In this document: piece by piece, positions 1-11,702 of the stretch | Layout of the letters: every line of letters begins with the position of its first letter | Numbering within the stretch: position 1 is the first letter of the stretch | NCBI GenBank assembly: GCA_021234155.1 | Contig: JAJEKV010000058.1 | Coordinates: 631,814-695,813, forward strand | Length of the DNA: 64,000 nt | Origin: Isoetes taiwanensis | Taxonomy: Eukaryota; Streptophyta; Lycopodiopsida; Isoetales; Isoetaceae | Reading direction: 5' to 3' | Position numbers and translations under genes: made by a program | Notes under the pieces: model-generated | Seen by the model: the letters and a program-made list of their open reading frames with translations, nothing else | Databases searched by the model: none | What the model was told of the DNA's origin: nothing

Positions 1-117
1 AACGTGATTCCGAGAGCATTGCCATGTGCTCTTACCTTTGCAAGTTGTGTAAAATCGGTCATATTGGCATATTTGATTGCTATCTGACATTGTGAACTTT
101 GAAAGGATGTTATTTTA

Positions 118-582
118 ATGGTTGAAGTATGTATTGTTATTAAAATAAAACAAAGGGTGGAGATTGGAAAATATTTGATCCAAGGGCTAGGAGCAAAAGC
201 CCTTTTGAATGGAAAAGGCACGAAGGCATTTAGGGAAGTCACGGTTGCGGAGTCTGGGCCGATCAGGGAAGAGAGGAGCGGATATCACGAGAGCGACCAC
301 CGGATCCGGAAGGGCGAGGAATGGATCGGGGAAAGAAGCAAACCCGAGCAGAAGCGTTTAAGGGAAGTGGCCGACCAGATAAGGTACAGACATAGCAGAT
401 TTAGGGAGGCCGACCATTATTCTGTTAGAGAGCAGGAAAAGCAGAAGCATATCAGAGCAGAGCATTCTAGGGAAGATCCGACCACAACAGAGGAGCGGGC
501 GGTCTCTGGAACATGTAGCGTAATCATCTTTGAAGATCTTCCGATACATTTCGGTAGGGTCATTTATTCATGCTCGAGATAA
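118..582 (+). CDS. Uncharacterised charged ORF (154 codons)
   Basis: I do not recognise this ORF. It starts at an ATG and is very rich in Arg, Glu, Lys and His from about residue 40 onward, with no membrane segment and no familiar motif. The stretch from about 180 to 530 is more GC-rich than its surroundings and repeats the short block agggaag several times, so the open frame may only reflect purine-rich sequence. No conserved neighbour supports it. It may be a chance ORF or part of a decayed element. Confidence 0.15.
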   Translation: MVEVCIVIKIKQRVEIGKYLIQGLGAKALLNGKGTKAFREVTVAESGPIREERSGYHESDHRIRKGEEWIGERSKPEQKRLREVADQIRYRHSRFREADHYSVREQEKQKHIRAEHSREDPTTTEERAVSGTCSVIIFEDLPIHFGRVIYSCSR

Positions 583-855
583 GTCTATCAAGTATTCTCG
601 CTACTCAATTTTTAAAACTATGAATGTGATTCTTATTGTCAAACTGCCTGTGATTATGTCTTGTTTATGAGATAAGTGCTATGGATATTTGGTGTACTCA
701 GATCTGAAACTATGGAATATAACTCTGGTTCATTATCATATTACTTGTTATGAAATGTCTCCTGTGAATCTTTAAATCCTTATCGCTATATATCTGGATA
801 CCAGGGTTCAATTCCCTGTGTATTGATAATGAATTATCTGCTGGCTATATTGTTC
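583..855. other. AT-rich spacer, no gene seen
   Basis: No coding signal. A T-arm-like string, ggttcaattcc, lies near 804-815, but no acceptor stem, D arm or anticodon arm can be folded around it. Confidence 0.4.
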
Positions 856-1308
856 CTACACACACGAAAACCGTTTACACTGCCTCAAGTCTCCATCATT
901 CTTGTCTGCTTTGGCATTCAAAGCAGATAACTCATTCTTCATTCTTGTTATCTCGTTCCTTCCAATCTCAATCATCCTCTCTTCCCTTGCCATAGAGTTC
1001 TTATCTACCTCAATGGTACTAATTATTTTTAGCAGGTTAGTTGTACATTTGTTTAAATTTGTTTCCAACTTACTAACCTCCTCTTCAATCAAAGAAATAT
1101 TGAAACTTAAATTGGAAACAGAAAACTCAGAAGACTGACCTACTTTCCCCTTATATTCAAGTTGAGGTGTTGATATGCCTGAAGCTTGAGGTGTGCTTTG
1201 GCCTGAAGGAACTGTAGCTTTGATCCTTTTCACGTCTTCTTTTTTAACATCAATGTCATCCCTTTTTTTCCTAGACCAAACAATGACTTGTTTCTTGTAG
1301 CATCCCAA
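856..1308 (-). CDS. Hypothetical protein with a C-terminal coiled coil
   Basis: A 150-codon frame of unknown family. The N-terminal third is basic (RKKRDD, KKEDVKR), a Ser/Thr/Pro/Gly-rich linker follows, and residues ~70-140 show heptad-like spacing of Leu/Ile/Met with many charged residues, typical of a coiled coil. It lies about 400 bases downstream, on the same strand, of the CACTA transposase remnant, so it could be a second ORF of that element. That link is inference only. No catalytic or zinc-binding motif is seen. Confidence 0.25.
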   Translation of the reverse strand: MGCYKKQVIVWSRKKRDDIDVKKEDVKRIKATVPSGQSTPQASGISTPQLEYKGKVGQSSEFSVSNLSFNISLIEEEVSKLETNLNKCTTNLLKIISTIEVDKNSMAREERMIEIGRNEITRMKNELSALNAKADKNDGDLRQCKRFSCV

Positions 1309-1722
1309 TCAATCCGATGAGCCTCAGGGTTTTGCTCTCCCGACTACAATTTTGCCATGCAAATGCAAATGCTACCAGCTTCCTCAGCTCATTATTTAGG
1401 ACACTCCATCGCCATACAGGAAATCAATCAACTCGTCCAATTTTTTCTTCAAATGAGGACGGACAAAGTACATTTTGATTTTGCCTTTTTCTAATGGCTA
1501 CGACCAAACACTATTCTAATCATCTGCAGTGATATTGTTCTCCAGCCATTTCAGCTTTTGCTGCATGATGATTCCTTCACCAGTCATGAGAAATAAAAAT
1601 ATTATAAAAAAAAGTAGCGAGAAACAAGGAAGACGGAGCAAGCGCTGGGAAGAGGAAGCTTCAATTTGCAAAATGCAGGAATCAAAGTGCAATCGAAGTG
1701 CAATCTGGTCAGTACAATTCAT

Positions 1723-2460
1723 TTATCTACTTGGGCACGAATAATTACATGTCTGACACTCAAAATCATTGTTGCCGAAAAGGCATGCGAAAATAAAAAA
1801 GGTGTGTCGAGCACTGCCTAACGTGCTTTCTCCGCTTCCGCTTGTCGTGCTTTTTTGTACCCCGATATCTAACTTACACTCTACCATTAAATGGCTAGTC
1901 TTCATGAGTAACCACGGTGGTAAATTATAGTTGATTAACACCACTAGCCAAGTTGACCACACGGCCGACTGACATCCATAAGGATTAACGCCATCTGTTG
2001 CCAACCCTAATCTGAGATTTCGTGGCTCCCTTTCATGTTTCATCAATATTCTTCCATTGCTTGCAGTCACTAACCACTCGAAGTACATTGTCACTTGACG
2101 CATCAGCGGCACACCAACCCATGAGCGATGCTAGAGATTCACATCGAAACAATAGCTTTATGCGGGGGATCAACGGAAAGTAGCAAACCACCTTTATGGG
2201 GTGGTCTGTTCTTGATATTTGCGTTGTACCTAGAGGGATCACATTTAGGGCACATTTCTGTTAGTTGTCATTTGGATAATATACCATGCCATCATTTGGA
2301 TAAGCATGAAACAATATACCATGCCATCATTTGGATAAGCATGAAACTTATGATAGCCTAAACTAGTAGCTTCCGATATATTTTTTATTTCATCGCAGCT
2401 CTTGGGCATAGTGCTCCCTCGTGGGTGTATTTTCTCTTGCCATAACCTGCATAAGGTCAT
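1723..2460 (-). pseudogene. CACTA (En/Spm) transposase tnp2 remnant
   Basis: Transposase of a CACTA DNA transposon, a nuclear enzyme that cuts the element out and reinserts it. Read on the minus strand from 2460 down, three pieces in different frames follow the order of the tnp2 family: a segment with YHKFHAYPNDGM; then YFPLIPRIKLLFRCESLASL; then RNLRLGLATDGVNPYG with NLPPW. The last piece is the best conserved part of the family. The frames are broken near 2245 and 2050, and a 35-bp tandem duplication adds residues to the first piece, so no functional protein is possible. The Cys-x2-Cys expected after the YPND block is missing. TIRs ending CACTA were not found nearby, so this is an internal fragment. 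Confidence 0.75.
2281..2347. repeat. 35-bp tandem duplication inside the tnp2 remnant
   Basis: Two copies of a block starting ataccatgccatcatttgg, period 35, lie head to tail. The duplication is inside the former coding region and explains a repeated peptide there. Confidence 0.85.
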
Positions 2461-3175
2461 CTCTTACGTATACATTCAACTACAAATTTAATCAGTCGAG
2501 CGATTGCAATTGTACTTACTCTAACAAAGCCGTAACACTGGGATTGCTCCATTTGAATTTGGCTTGAAGTTTTAGTATCAATAAAGATGTCACCTATCTA
2601 GATACACTTGCCCCTAAAAATAATACTTTATGCGCCTCCTTCAATAAAGCATGATCTTCATGACCATCGCTAGGAGTATTCATGTCGGCTATGGGTTCCT
2701 CAACTTCCATGTGGTCGTCCACAGTGGCATTGACGCCATCTTCATCGTTGTTCATCGTTGTACTCTTCATTATGTGTTATGCCAATGTTTGTACCATATT
2801 GCTCGATATATTCTAATTCTACTATCCGCAATTACTATTGATGTCGCTATTTCAATAGGCTTGGATGTAGTCTCATATCCACTTGCCTATCCTGATTGCC
2901 AGATTAAATGAAATGTATACGTGATTGATACATGCATTGAGAGCCCTGTTTGTTGAATTATAAGCATTCAGTAACAAACAAAATATAATATTTTGTGTCA
3001 TAAGCAAGCCACATATTGAAGATAAATGTGTATATAATTTCATTCTGCAAAATAATATTTTACACATGGTAAGCATTCCCACAAAGCTCAGACACAATTT
3101 ATATTGATAACGTGAGTACATCATCAAAGGACCTCCGGTATTGGTCTACCGTACTCATATTGAATGAACAATTTA

Positions 3176-3421
3176 TCACCAACACGCAGACTTTTTATAG
3201 CATAAACCATGATCATCTCCCATCAATTTTACGCCTAATTTTTTAGCTTTGTTTGCCCCGACAAATTCACAATTGCTAGCTTCAGGATTCTCGATAAAGC
3301 TATTAATAAAAGCAGCAAGGTTACCATGCAATTGAGGATGACCATCAATGTATGTGAAGCCCGCGTAGTCAGTGGGCTTGGCCATTGTTCGTGCATTGGA
3401 ATTTAGGCCATAGATGAGCAT
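3176..3421 (-). CDS. Uncharacterised ORF, weak SET-like pattern
   Basis: An 81-codon minus-strand frame. The segment GNLAAFINSFIENPEASNCE followed by FV loosely recalls the Asn-x-Cys-x-Phe region of divergent SET-domain proteins, where an Asn and a Cys follow a glycine-rich stretch. Only this short stretch is suggestive; the pre-SET cysteines and the catalytic Tyr region are not visible. It follows the CACTA remnant and may be a captured or degenerate exon. The assignment is tentative. Confidence 0.2.
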   Translation of the reverse strand: MLIYGLNSNARTMAKPTDYAGFTYIDGHPQLHGNLAAFINSFIENPEASNCEFVGANKAKKLGVKLMGDDHGLCYKKSACW

Positions 3422-3860
3422 GCGCTACTGGTGCTTACTCAATTTATGCCATTATATTCAGGACCTGCATAAGGCATCAAAGGAACAGACATACCGATGA
3501 ATTCGCACATGGCTAGCTATACATCGCACTCACTCGCATCCGGACAAGAGAAGATGTACTCATCCTACTCTCACCAGAGAGCACTATGAAGCGCACTAAA
3601 AATGTCGTTTACAAAAAGTTGCTATATTGATAAGTTATGTTTTTCTCAATCTTTTTTCTATCAGGTTATGCAAGAAAATGATAAACAGTTGGGCTTTAAA
3701 TAAGGTACATCCTCACCACCTTTCACAGGTATCACAATCATCTTTACTTCAATATTTATCTATAAAATAAGGTACATCATCTCCACCTTTTGTAGATCTA
3801 TTATCTGGCCATATGATACATGACTTGATGTTTGATTACGACGAGATTCCCCTCATTCAT

Positions 3861-4260
3861 GTTTTATGAAAGTAAAGATTAAAATCCATCCATCGCAATG
3901 ATGGCCTAGTGGTAAATCCATTGGTTATGGGTGGCCCCCAGCCAGGATCAAAACCCACTGACTAGCATTGGGTGGTATAAAAAATAAAAAATAAAGAGAA
4001 AAAAGAGAAACAAAAAATAAAATATCCATCACGTTCGGAGCCTAGTGGTCAGGCCATTGGTAATGGGCAACCCCCACCTAGCCTCAAAACCCACTGGCTA
4101 CCATTGGGTGGTGAAAAAAAAAACACGTTTTATGAAAGTAAGAAATTAAAATCCATCCATCGAGGTGATGGTCTAATGGTAAATCCATTGGTTATGGGTG
4201 GCCCCCGGCCAGGATCAAAACCCACTGACTAGCATCGGATGATAAAACATAATAATAAAA
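3861..4260 (+). repeat. Three tRNA-like SINE units in tandem
   Basis: Three related ~80-base heads begin near 3897, 4040 and 4165. Each has a box A-like string (tggcctagtggtaa or close variants) and, about 45 bases later, a box B-like string (aggatcaaaaccc or cctcaaaaccc) with the shared ending cccactg. The first and second are followed by A-rich tails. Units 1 and 3 share a leader beginning ttttatgaaagtaa. This layout fits tRNA-derived SINEs transcribed by RNA polymerase III. Box B departs from the GGTTCGANTCC consensus, so activity is unlikely now. Confidence 0.5.
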
Positions 4261-4739
4261 TAAATATACCACGATATAACCCTCACTTGGAGGATGCTGA
4301 GGATAACATTTCCTGCTTCGTAAATGGGCCAAGTGAGAAAGATCTATATGAAATTGTGCAAACGAAGAATGATTGAAATTTCTACGAGTTTTCGTATCAA
4401 TTGATTGCTATTTCGTATCAATTGAGGGCTTTGTTGACCTTAAATTTGTATCGGCTGTTATTTAATTTAGATCTGCACTGAATGTTATATAATATTTTGC
4501 ATGATTTGCCATGTGCCAAGTTATAATGATGTCATTGATGCATCTCCCTGTTTTGCTCTTGAACATGAAATAAATCTGAGAATGGGACTTAGTGGGGCAA
4601 CGAATGATTTTTAAATTTAAGATATTAATATATAAATTGCTATATTTTGTCTGATTCATCTTACTACATAAACTACGATGCTATTATTAATGACCTCTGA
4701 GATTGGCCCCAGTAGTGCAGATTTGCCATGAAGATCATT

Positions 4740-6730
4740 GATGATATGTTGAGCAATTGGTCACGTGTTCCGTGGTTTGCCACTTCACTGGCCTTTTCTT
4801 GGATCTGAAGCGCGTGAGATCTTGGCTGTCTGGGCACCTTCACAAGCTAGAGTTTCCTGCTTATCAATCTATCAAGCCTTTGGCAAAAGATCAACGTTGC
4901 TTTTTTTTTTTTTTTATGTTTGAATCTCCTGAACCTGCTGCTCAACTCATAAAATGAGGTGTTGATCCTCTTTGGAAACACTTATTGCTCTATCAGTAGT
5001 ATGTTCCTGGATCCTTTCCAGCTAAGTTAGATGCCTTACATGCCCTATTCTAGTTTACTATTGAATATTTCCCTCTAGAGCTACAGGATTTTAAGTTCAT
5101 TTCTGCTATTGCTAATGAGATTGGACTCCATTTGCAACATTCCATAACCAATGGCATCACTAAGATTTGTGTTGCAAGGCCCATTCATCGTGATTTATCT
5201 TAAACAATTGTTGTCCATAACGGACCCATGTTCTTCCATTTAAGCTGCCCTTGTTGAATGGTCCTGGGCTAACCCTCATGTTTCCTAAAGCCTTCCTTTT
5301 TGCTCGATATCGCAAGGTTCACAAGCAGGGTCTTCCATCTCCTCCTCTGGCACTCCATGTTCCTAGATCAGCTCCCACCTCAATGGATGTCCCTAAAACC
5401 CTGTGACTGCCCCCTTTCCTCTTCCAATTGCAGCTCCCTCACCTCAATCTCTGGATGCATCTTCCTCGTCTTAGTCTCTAAATCACCAAATATTAAGACT
5501 GGCTAAGATTCAGAGATCGCAAGAGCAAATTGAAGAGGCTCGTGGACAGTACATGGACATTGATCCGCATGGCACCCACCCACCACCAAAACGTCCATCG
5601 GCTCTTTGTCAACCACGAAAATCAGCTAAGAGATCTAATTCCTCTGCATCCCAGACCTCAGTTCCTGCTTTATGTAGCTCTGCTCCTCCCATTGCATCCC
5701 ACTGTGGTCGCTTTGATATGCTCCACTACGCTGATTTGGTTGACGAGGTTATTGACATGCCAGATGCCCCTCAAATTTCCCTTGAGACACTATCTGAATT
5801 GATCCCATCACAAGGTCAATATGGTTAGTTTCATGGAATGTTCTGGGGGTAGCCTCTTCCCCTCTCAAGCAAAGTCGTACTTCCTTCTACTTATCTAGAT
5901 TGGGTGCTCAGTTTGTATGTCTCTGAGAGCACAAGTGTCGCAAGGGAGACGTATTAAATCTTGCTAATATGATTGATCGATGGTTCAATGTCCTTATTGC
6001 AGCGGCTGATTCTGCTAGTACGGAGGCAGTAATAGCATGGATTCCTTCCTTGCCAGTCATCTTTACTCAGGCTTATCGTTTTGGTCGTTGGACCTTAATT
6101 ATGTGGCAGTAACATGGGGTTAAGTATGGTCTAATTAATGTTTATGCCCACAACAGGCCCCATCAGCGAGCTTCATTGTGGGCCTCCTTGCGAGAAAAGG
6201 TGCTCAGTTTGAGCCACGACATTTCATGGCTTCTCGTTGGAGATCTTAATATGGTGGAAGTGAAGTCCGATCGGTTGGGGACTACCTCTATAGTGGTGTC
6301 TCGTTTTGAATGCCAGCAGTGGCTCCATCTACTATGATTACAACCTCTTAGAGATTGATGTTGAAGGTGCCTTTACTTGGTACAATGGTGAAGTTATGCC
6401 ACCCGCGTGCATAAAGTAGCTGGAAAACCTCTAGTATAGGTGTTTCTGATAAACAAATTTGACCTCTTTCTCTATGGTTTTATAACTAGAATAATATCCC
6501 AAAGATCCTATGACCCCTAGTATACATATGAAAAAGGGTAAAAAATCGTCCCTCCCGTTAATGCACGTGGTTTTGATAGCTTCCACAGGGGGATGCCCTT
6601 TGCCCCATCATCTCGGATGAGCAGCACGTATCAATAGAGGCGTGATCTTTATGCTTGGCAGTCTTTGAACTGGAAAGAGGCAAATGCCCAGGTTTGAATG
6701 GTTTGCCAATTGTGTTCTTCCAGGAGTCTT
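4740..6730 (+). pseudogene. Decayed LINE: ORF1, endonuclease and RT start
   Basis: Remnant of a plant LINE, a retrotransposon copied by target-primed reverse transcription. Pieces follow the expected order in shifting frames. Around 5060-5190 there is FPLELQDFKFISAIANEIGL, like the gag-like ORF1 (DUF4283 type). At 5826 comes VSWNVLG, the start of an APE-type endonuclease, then near 6126 YGLINVYAH and near 6230 LLVGDLNMV, matching the NVYA and GDFN blocks, then FTWYNGE near 6373. At about 6690, PGLNGLPIVFFQESW matches the PGPDGFP block of RT fingers. Stops and frameshifts are frequent, so it is long dead. The RT catalytic core is missing. Confidence 0.6.
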
Positions 6731-8150
6731 GGGAATAGCAGAAGCCAGATGTGTATGATGCTTCCTATGACTTCCGGCGATCCTCTGCTTTGAATAGAAT
6801 TCTGAACACAGCTCGTTCCCAAGGTCAAAGATCCTCAGACTATTTCAAGCTGGCTTTTGTAGAGCAGGTGAACAACATCTTGGCAGAGTCCATCTCGACA
6901 ACCCAATCAGACTTTCTTCCAAAACTGCCATTGTTGCCTATCAATATCTGCCATATGGCGCACCAAAAAAGTTTATCTTTAAATTAAAACTGACTTAAAA
7001 CTATTATGAGAATTTCACAATTTACAAACTTTTATCTACACATATATAATCGAGACACACCAAGATTCGATTCCCAGATTCCTGGGTGGGGGAAAAAATA
7101 GGGAGGAATTTTTTTTGGAGAAAAATAGCAGAGGAAGCCACGTTTTTATCCTTATCCGCTTCTCTGCTTCAACATGCGTTCAAGCGTGGTCGGATCTGCG
7201 GTTTCAAGCCCCAGGTGGCAAAATCGATGAACAAAGATTCACCGACATAGCGGTCCCAGACCGCTTGTTTGCCTATATAAGCCAAATGTTGCGGGAAGAT
7301 GTTTTCCAAAGCCGAAGTATTCCGGATAGTAGCGGGTAACATTTAGTCGGTTGATCTTTTTTCACCCATTTTATTCCGCCCTTGCGAGCCCCCTCATCAT
7401 ACCAAATCGTCCCCTGTTAGGCTTAGTTACGGCAAAAAAGAAAGGGCAGCCATTGGTGTTAATTTGTTGCTTTGCACGGACACAAAAGAAGTCTGAAAAA
7501 GATATTTCATGCAATTGCACAAGGCAAAGATGTCTTCTTTATGGTCACCAATATTTTCTGCTTTTAATAGGTAAGATCTTGCCTTGGCCATGAACAAGCA
7601 CTTGCAATCTGCCTCTGTCAAAATTCCTTGGTTGATGAAGTTCAAATGTGTGCACTTTTGAACTTGTGGTATGCCACAAATTTAATTTCCCTTATTGTGA
7701 ATTCTTCAGATGGGACATGGGAGTATTGATTCTTAGATCAAACCCGTTTCGTGGTTTTTCACATTTATATAAGATTTATAATGCTGGACTATTTTGATTC
7801 TTAGGTCAAACCCGTCCTGTCATATTTTCTAACAGAAAAACTAAGTGGTCCTTGATAATAGTATGAAGTTTCTAGCTGAAGTTTCTAGCTGGTATTAACA
7901 ATGGTTATAGATTTGCGCAGTTGCAGTATGAAAATACATAGTTAAGGAACATATAGTCTAATATATAAAATAACAGTTGTTTATTGGAAATGCATGTTGG
8001 TTTTAGGATTCTTTTCTTCTGAGGCAGCATTCAGGTCTGCCCAAAGACATTTCTTAATTCAAAGTGCAGAGCGACCATGTCTTTTCTGTTGGGTTCATCC
8101 ACATGCTCTTGAGCAAATGGGCCTGATTATCGGTTCATTAATTTTCATTG
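6731..8150. other. Intergenic stretch, no recognised gene
   Basis: Contains a 78-codon frame at 6751-6987 and a 74-codon frame at 7115-7339; neither shows a family motif I recognise. The rest is AT-rich with no clear repeats. Confidence 0.3.
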
Positions 8151-8154
8151 CAAT

Positions 8155-8264
8155 GCAGCTAGAGAATTATGCTAAAAGTGAAGAAGCCAAAATTGAAGAA
8201 TTCATTATTAAGTCTGTGGCAGACTCTGGTGCAAAGGTTGTGGTAAGTGGAGGTGTGTTTGGGA
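8155..8264 (+). pseudogene. CCT-theta (TCP-1 chaperonin) exon fragment
   Basis: The translated piece begins QLENYAKSEEAKIEEFIIKS and continues VADSGAKVVVSGG. This matches the apical-domain part of the theta subunit of the cytosolic chaperonin CCT, which folds actin and tubulin; plant CCT8 has a very similar LENYAK-EEAK-EEL then ADSGAKV-VSGG run. Only about 37 residues are recognisable: the sequence leaves the family after the VSGG block, and no ATP-binding motif is present in the surroundings. A single extra residue disturbs the helix before VADSG. It is most likely a gene fragment, perhaps carried by a transposon. Confidence 0.6.
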
Positions 8265-8399
8265 ACTGGCTCAACACTTTTGTGATCGTTACAAGTAAGA
8301 TTACATGCGAAGATAAAAAATCTTGTTTTTTCTTATTTTATTGGCTCTTTCATATACTATGTCATTTTTTTTTTTAGTTCCGGTGCATTTGCCTATTGA

Positions 8400-9400
8400 G
8401 ATCATTTTCTGATGGCATTTTCGAACGGGCTTATGGTCTAGCTTCATCCCCATGACTTATTTTTTTATCGATTCTGTTGCACATACAAAGATTTATGTTG
8501 AGCATGTAAGGTATTAAGTATACTAGATGTTAAGTATATTAGATCATTTTTCTCCGGTCCGCAACCTTTTGCAGCAATTACGAGTTTTGTTGAAGCTTGG
8601 GTTCATGAAAATGTTACTCATGTTGTAGACGACTAAATATCAAGTAATAACTGCTTGATATTTCCCTTTATCTTCTTTAGAATGCTTAAATCTGCCTGCC
8701 TGAGCTAGAATGCTTAAGTTCTTCTAAAATGCCATAAAGTTGCTTACTATTTTATGATAGTAAAATATGGATGTTTCTCTGTTTGCTTGAAGGCGGCTCT
8801 TGCACAGCTATTACTACATGAAATATATTGCCGAATATACATTTAAAGAACTGTTTGTACATGAAATTGATTATTGATGCATCCATTTAAGATGGAACAT
8901 TGTATTTCTGTGATAATTTCATCCTGATCTATATTTTTAGGGTGCAAATGACAAGCAAGAGCATCTAGCATTGTGATTAGAGTTTCAGTACTCTACGTGT
9001 CATTATAGCAGCCAGGGCAGTTTAGGCCAAAAAAAAAAAGGGTATGTTATTTAGTTTGCGTGTTTTTTGCAGAGTACTGACAAAAACAAATCTTAGTCTT
9101 GGTTTTTTGCATTTTGTGCGTAATTCTGGTTTTCTCCTTACTCGCATCCCCTTTCATTCACTGAGTATTTCTAGTCTTCTTAGTGCATTCTGATCTAGCA
9201 CATTTTCAAGTTGCCGCATTTGGTTGAACATGCACTCTAATTATGCTTTCGAAGAAATCATATGTAGGGCTGGTCCTATTATATGTTGCTAGTTGCCTTA
9301 TATAATTTATTGACCTGCAATAATTAGTTAAGATTGAGGAACAAATTCTACAGCCTTATCATCTTTTGCCATACTTTGACACTTGCAATTTCCTGTTTTT
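8400..9400. other. AT-rich spacer, nothing recognised
   Basis: No coding or structural signal beyond simple A/T runs. Confidence 0.4.
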
Positions 9401-9414
9401 GCTGATTGTCTCGA

Positions 9415-9506
9415 GCATACTATCTTGTGTGTTATTGAAGAGGAGAAGAAAAGATTTGGGGCATACTATCTTGTGTGTTATTGAAGAGGAGAAGAAAAGA
9501 TCTGGA
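9415..9506. repeat. 46-bp tandem duplication
   Basis: Two nearly identical copies beginning gcatactatcttgtgtgtta, at 9415 and 9461. Confidence 0.9.
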
Positions 9507-9650
9507 CGGACTACTGGATGTAATTATATTGAAACTTGGTTAATAATAATATTGGCTGATTTTTTCACTGACGTCGTCTGAATTAATCGATAATAGTTTC
9601 TTCTAGGATTTTCAAATATCTGTGCAAGGGTCCTTTACCCCATTGGTCCA

Positions 9651-9838
9651 AAAATAAGCATTTTCTTTAAACTACATGAACAAAATCATTTTATTCATTT
9701 TTCAATTTCCAATTGATGGTTGGTTTGTAATATTTTGTATGTTGTAAAAATAAGCATTTTCCTTAAACTGCATGAGCAAAGTCATTTTATTCATTTTTGA
9801 ATTTCCAATTGATGGACAGTTTGTAATATTTTGTATGG
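9651..9838. repeat. 96-bp tandem duplication
   Basis: Two diverged copies start at 9651 and 9747, both with aaaataagcatttt and ending with ttgtaatattttgtatg. They differ at several positions, so this duplication is older than the one at 9415. Confidence 0.85.
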
Positions 9839-10004
9839 TTGGGAATATCGATACTTCAAAACGCCTTTTGAAAGTTTATTAGAGCTGTTTTTTTCTCTCC
9901 CAATTGCATTTCCAGGAGGGGGATTTGCGTGATTAAAGCTTTTTTTCCTCTCTCGCAAATATTGGACGTTAGTAGCGAATCTAAGTGCACATGTTGGAGC
10001 TAAA

Positions 10005-10048
10005 GAAATGTTCGCGGCGGCCTTGGCCGCCGCGATAAATTTCTTGTA
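10005..10048 (+). repeat. 44-bp hairpin palindrome, copy 1
   Basis: The core gcggcggccttggccgccgc folds into a perfect stem with a minimal loop, extended by imperfect arms gaaatgttc and gataaatttc. Two more copies elsewhere in the window are identical over all 44 bases and in the same orientation. Confidence 0.9.
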
Positions 10049-10355
10049 CTTTTAAAAATACTTTACGAAAATTTTTAGGTAAGTCCAAATTAAATGTGTC
10101 ATCATCTTTCTTTCTTGTTGTAGCTTTAGGTAAACGTACATTTATCCAATACCATAAATGCTTCGTTGGATTTGCAGACCTTGCAGATTAAGAGGAGAAA
10201 ATGTTACAGAAAAATGTCCATAAAGCTGATAAAGAGGTAAGGAAGTTGTTCCAAGTCTGCCATGCGCGCACCATGATTCTAATATGCAATGAGGAGGGAA
10301 ATGAACGGAGGTAGTATATCGAGCACCCCTAAACTAGTAAGTTAACCTTAACCAA

Positions 10356-10366
10356 GTTCTTCATGA
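10356..10366. repeat. Target-site duplication (3' side of LINE)
   Basis: The string gttcttcatga directly precedes the T run and recurs exactly at 11703-11713, at the other end of the LINE insertion. Confidence 0.8.
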
Positions 10367-10562
10367 TTTTTTTTTTTTTTTTTTTTGAGGAAAAGGAAGG
10401 ATTTGATATTAATCATAACTTAAAAACATACAAAAAATAGGAAGGCTCAGAGCCCGAATATAAAGTAACTGGATACAATGACAACTAAAATCCAAAATCA
10501 TTTCTGACACTCTGATCTGTTCTTCAGCTTCATAGCCAAATACCACTTTTGGGGGAGCGTAC

Positions 10563-11024
10563 TTAGAGGGGGGAGATTTGAATCGGAAGAGAGGACAGAT
10601 TGAGAAGGGAGGCTGGAATAGCAGGTAAATCAGGGAAAGAGTGAGTGGCATTGAGAGGCATGGCAAAGGATGGTGGGGCAATCCAATTAATCTCAGACCA
10701 GGAGGGAGTGAGTAGCAACAATTCATCCAGGGGAACTTGGATTATGTCGAGAAGAACACCAGCAGCTGCTTCACATCTGCCTTTATGATAATAGTACATC
10801 GACCTCAGACATGAGAACTGCCTTTCTGTAAGCAGGCGGTTGTTGGTACCAATAAATTTGTGTAGGATATGCGCATTATAAGCTTCCTTGAGGAGGAATT
10901 TGAGCCTGAAGGTTGCTCTCACTGCTTGTCTTGGAGTTCCCGAGTGGTGCACAGGGACATCATCCGGTAGTATCGTCCTCCTGAAGACCTGGACCACACT
11001 GTTCAAAAAGGCTGCAATCCACAA
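10563..11024 (-). pseudogene. Continuation of the LINE ORF2 after two stops
   Basis: About 150 codons in the same frame as the zf-RVT piece and separated from it by only five codons with two stops. I see no intact RNase H acidic residues. It contains several Leu/Pro-rich stretches and ends about 180 bases before the T run that marks the poly(A) tail. Confidence 0.5.
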
Positions 11025-11039
11025 ATGAGTTCAAGTCAA

Positions 11040-11702
11040 TCAAGGAGTCAAACCCGAACAATGAAAAAAATCAGTCTTGAAGGCCCCCAAGGCAACCAAT
11101 CCATTATCATATTTTTCCAACTTAGAGGCCTTATGGGCCATAGCACATCTAATAAGCTCAAATTGGAAATTAAGCTTCATCCAAATAAGATCACACTTCC
11201 TATTTGCCATAGCCACATTATTCCTGTGTTTCCAGACAATCCACAAGGCTAACTGCAAGATAGAGGAGTCAACTCTGGATTTCTGGAGATTGAAGAATTG
11301 AGCCATACTAGAGATGGAGTCCATGTCAGGGATACTCAATTTAGAGCCAATCTGAGACAGCCACCTCCAGAAATCTTGGATCTTAGGACAAGTAAAAATG
11401 TGAAGAACTGTCTCATCCTGACTGCTACACAGGGGGCATAAGGGGCTGTGAACATTATTAAACTGTCTCTTGATCATATTTGTATTACTTAGCAAGGCAT
11501 TGTGCAGGATCAGCCAGGCAAACACTTTGATTTTAGGACAGGAATAGGACTGCCAAATTGAAGAAAGAGTCTTCTTGAAGTTCTTGGAAGATAGGCCGTG
11601 AAAAGCAGCATACTTTCTTCTCTTCTGAGGAAGACAGGCATGATAAATTTTGGAGACCTTATAGCTCCTTTTCACTTTGAAGAACCAGTTCAAAGGGGAG
11701 TG
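11040..11702 (-). pseudogene. LINE ORF2 C-terminus with zf-RVT domain
   Basis: About 220 codons of the C-terminal part of a plant LINE reverse transcriptase polyprotein. The zinc-binding RT domain (zf-RVT) is clear: SIWQSYSCPKIKVFAWLILH, then CPLCSSQDETVLHIFTCP giving the Cys-x2-Cys...His-x4-Cys cluster, then FWRWL. It is followed by LALWIVWKHRNNVAMANR, the conserved WxxWKxRN block before the RNase H region. Just upstream, the frame runs out into the 11-bp target duplication, so its apparent first residues are flank-derived. A stop at 11040 and another at 11031 separate it from a further in-frame stretch (10563-11024) that continues the element towards its poly(A) tail. Confidence 0.8.

Larger units (their letters stand above)
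10367..11702 (-). mobile_element. 5'-truncated LINE with poly(A) tail
   Basis: A LINE copy inserted on the minus strand. Its poly(A) tail appears as a run of about 20 T at 10367-10386, and 11-bp direct repeats (gttcttcatga) flank the 1.34-kb insert, the hallmark of target-primed reverse transcription. Only the C-terminal part of ORF2 is present: the RT catalytic region was lost by 5' truncation on insertion, so the copy was dead on arrival. Confidence 0.85.

Noticed and set aside
795..825. tRNA gene
   Set aside because: Only a T-arm-like string (ggttcaattcc) is present; no acceptor stem or other arms fit.
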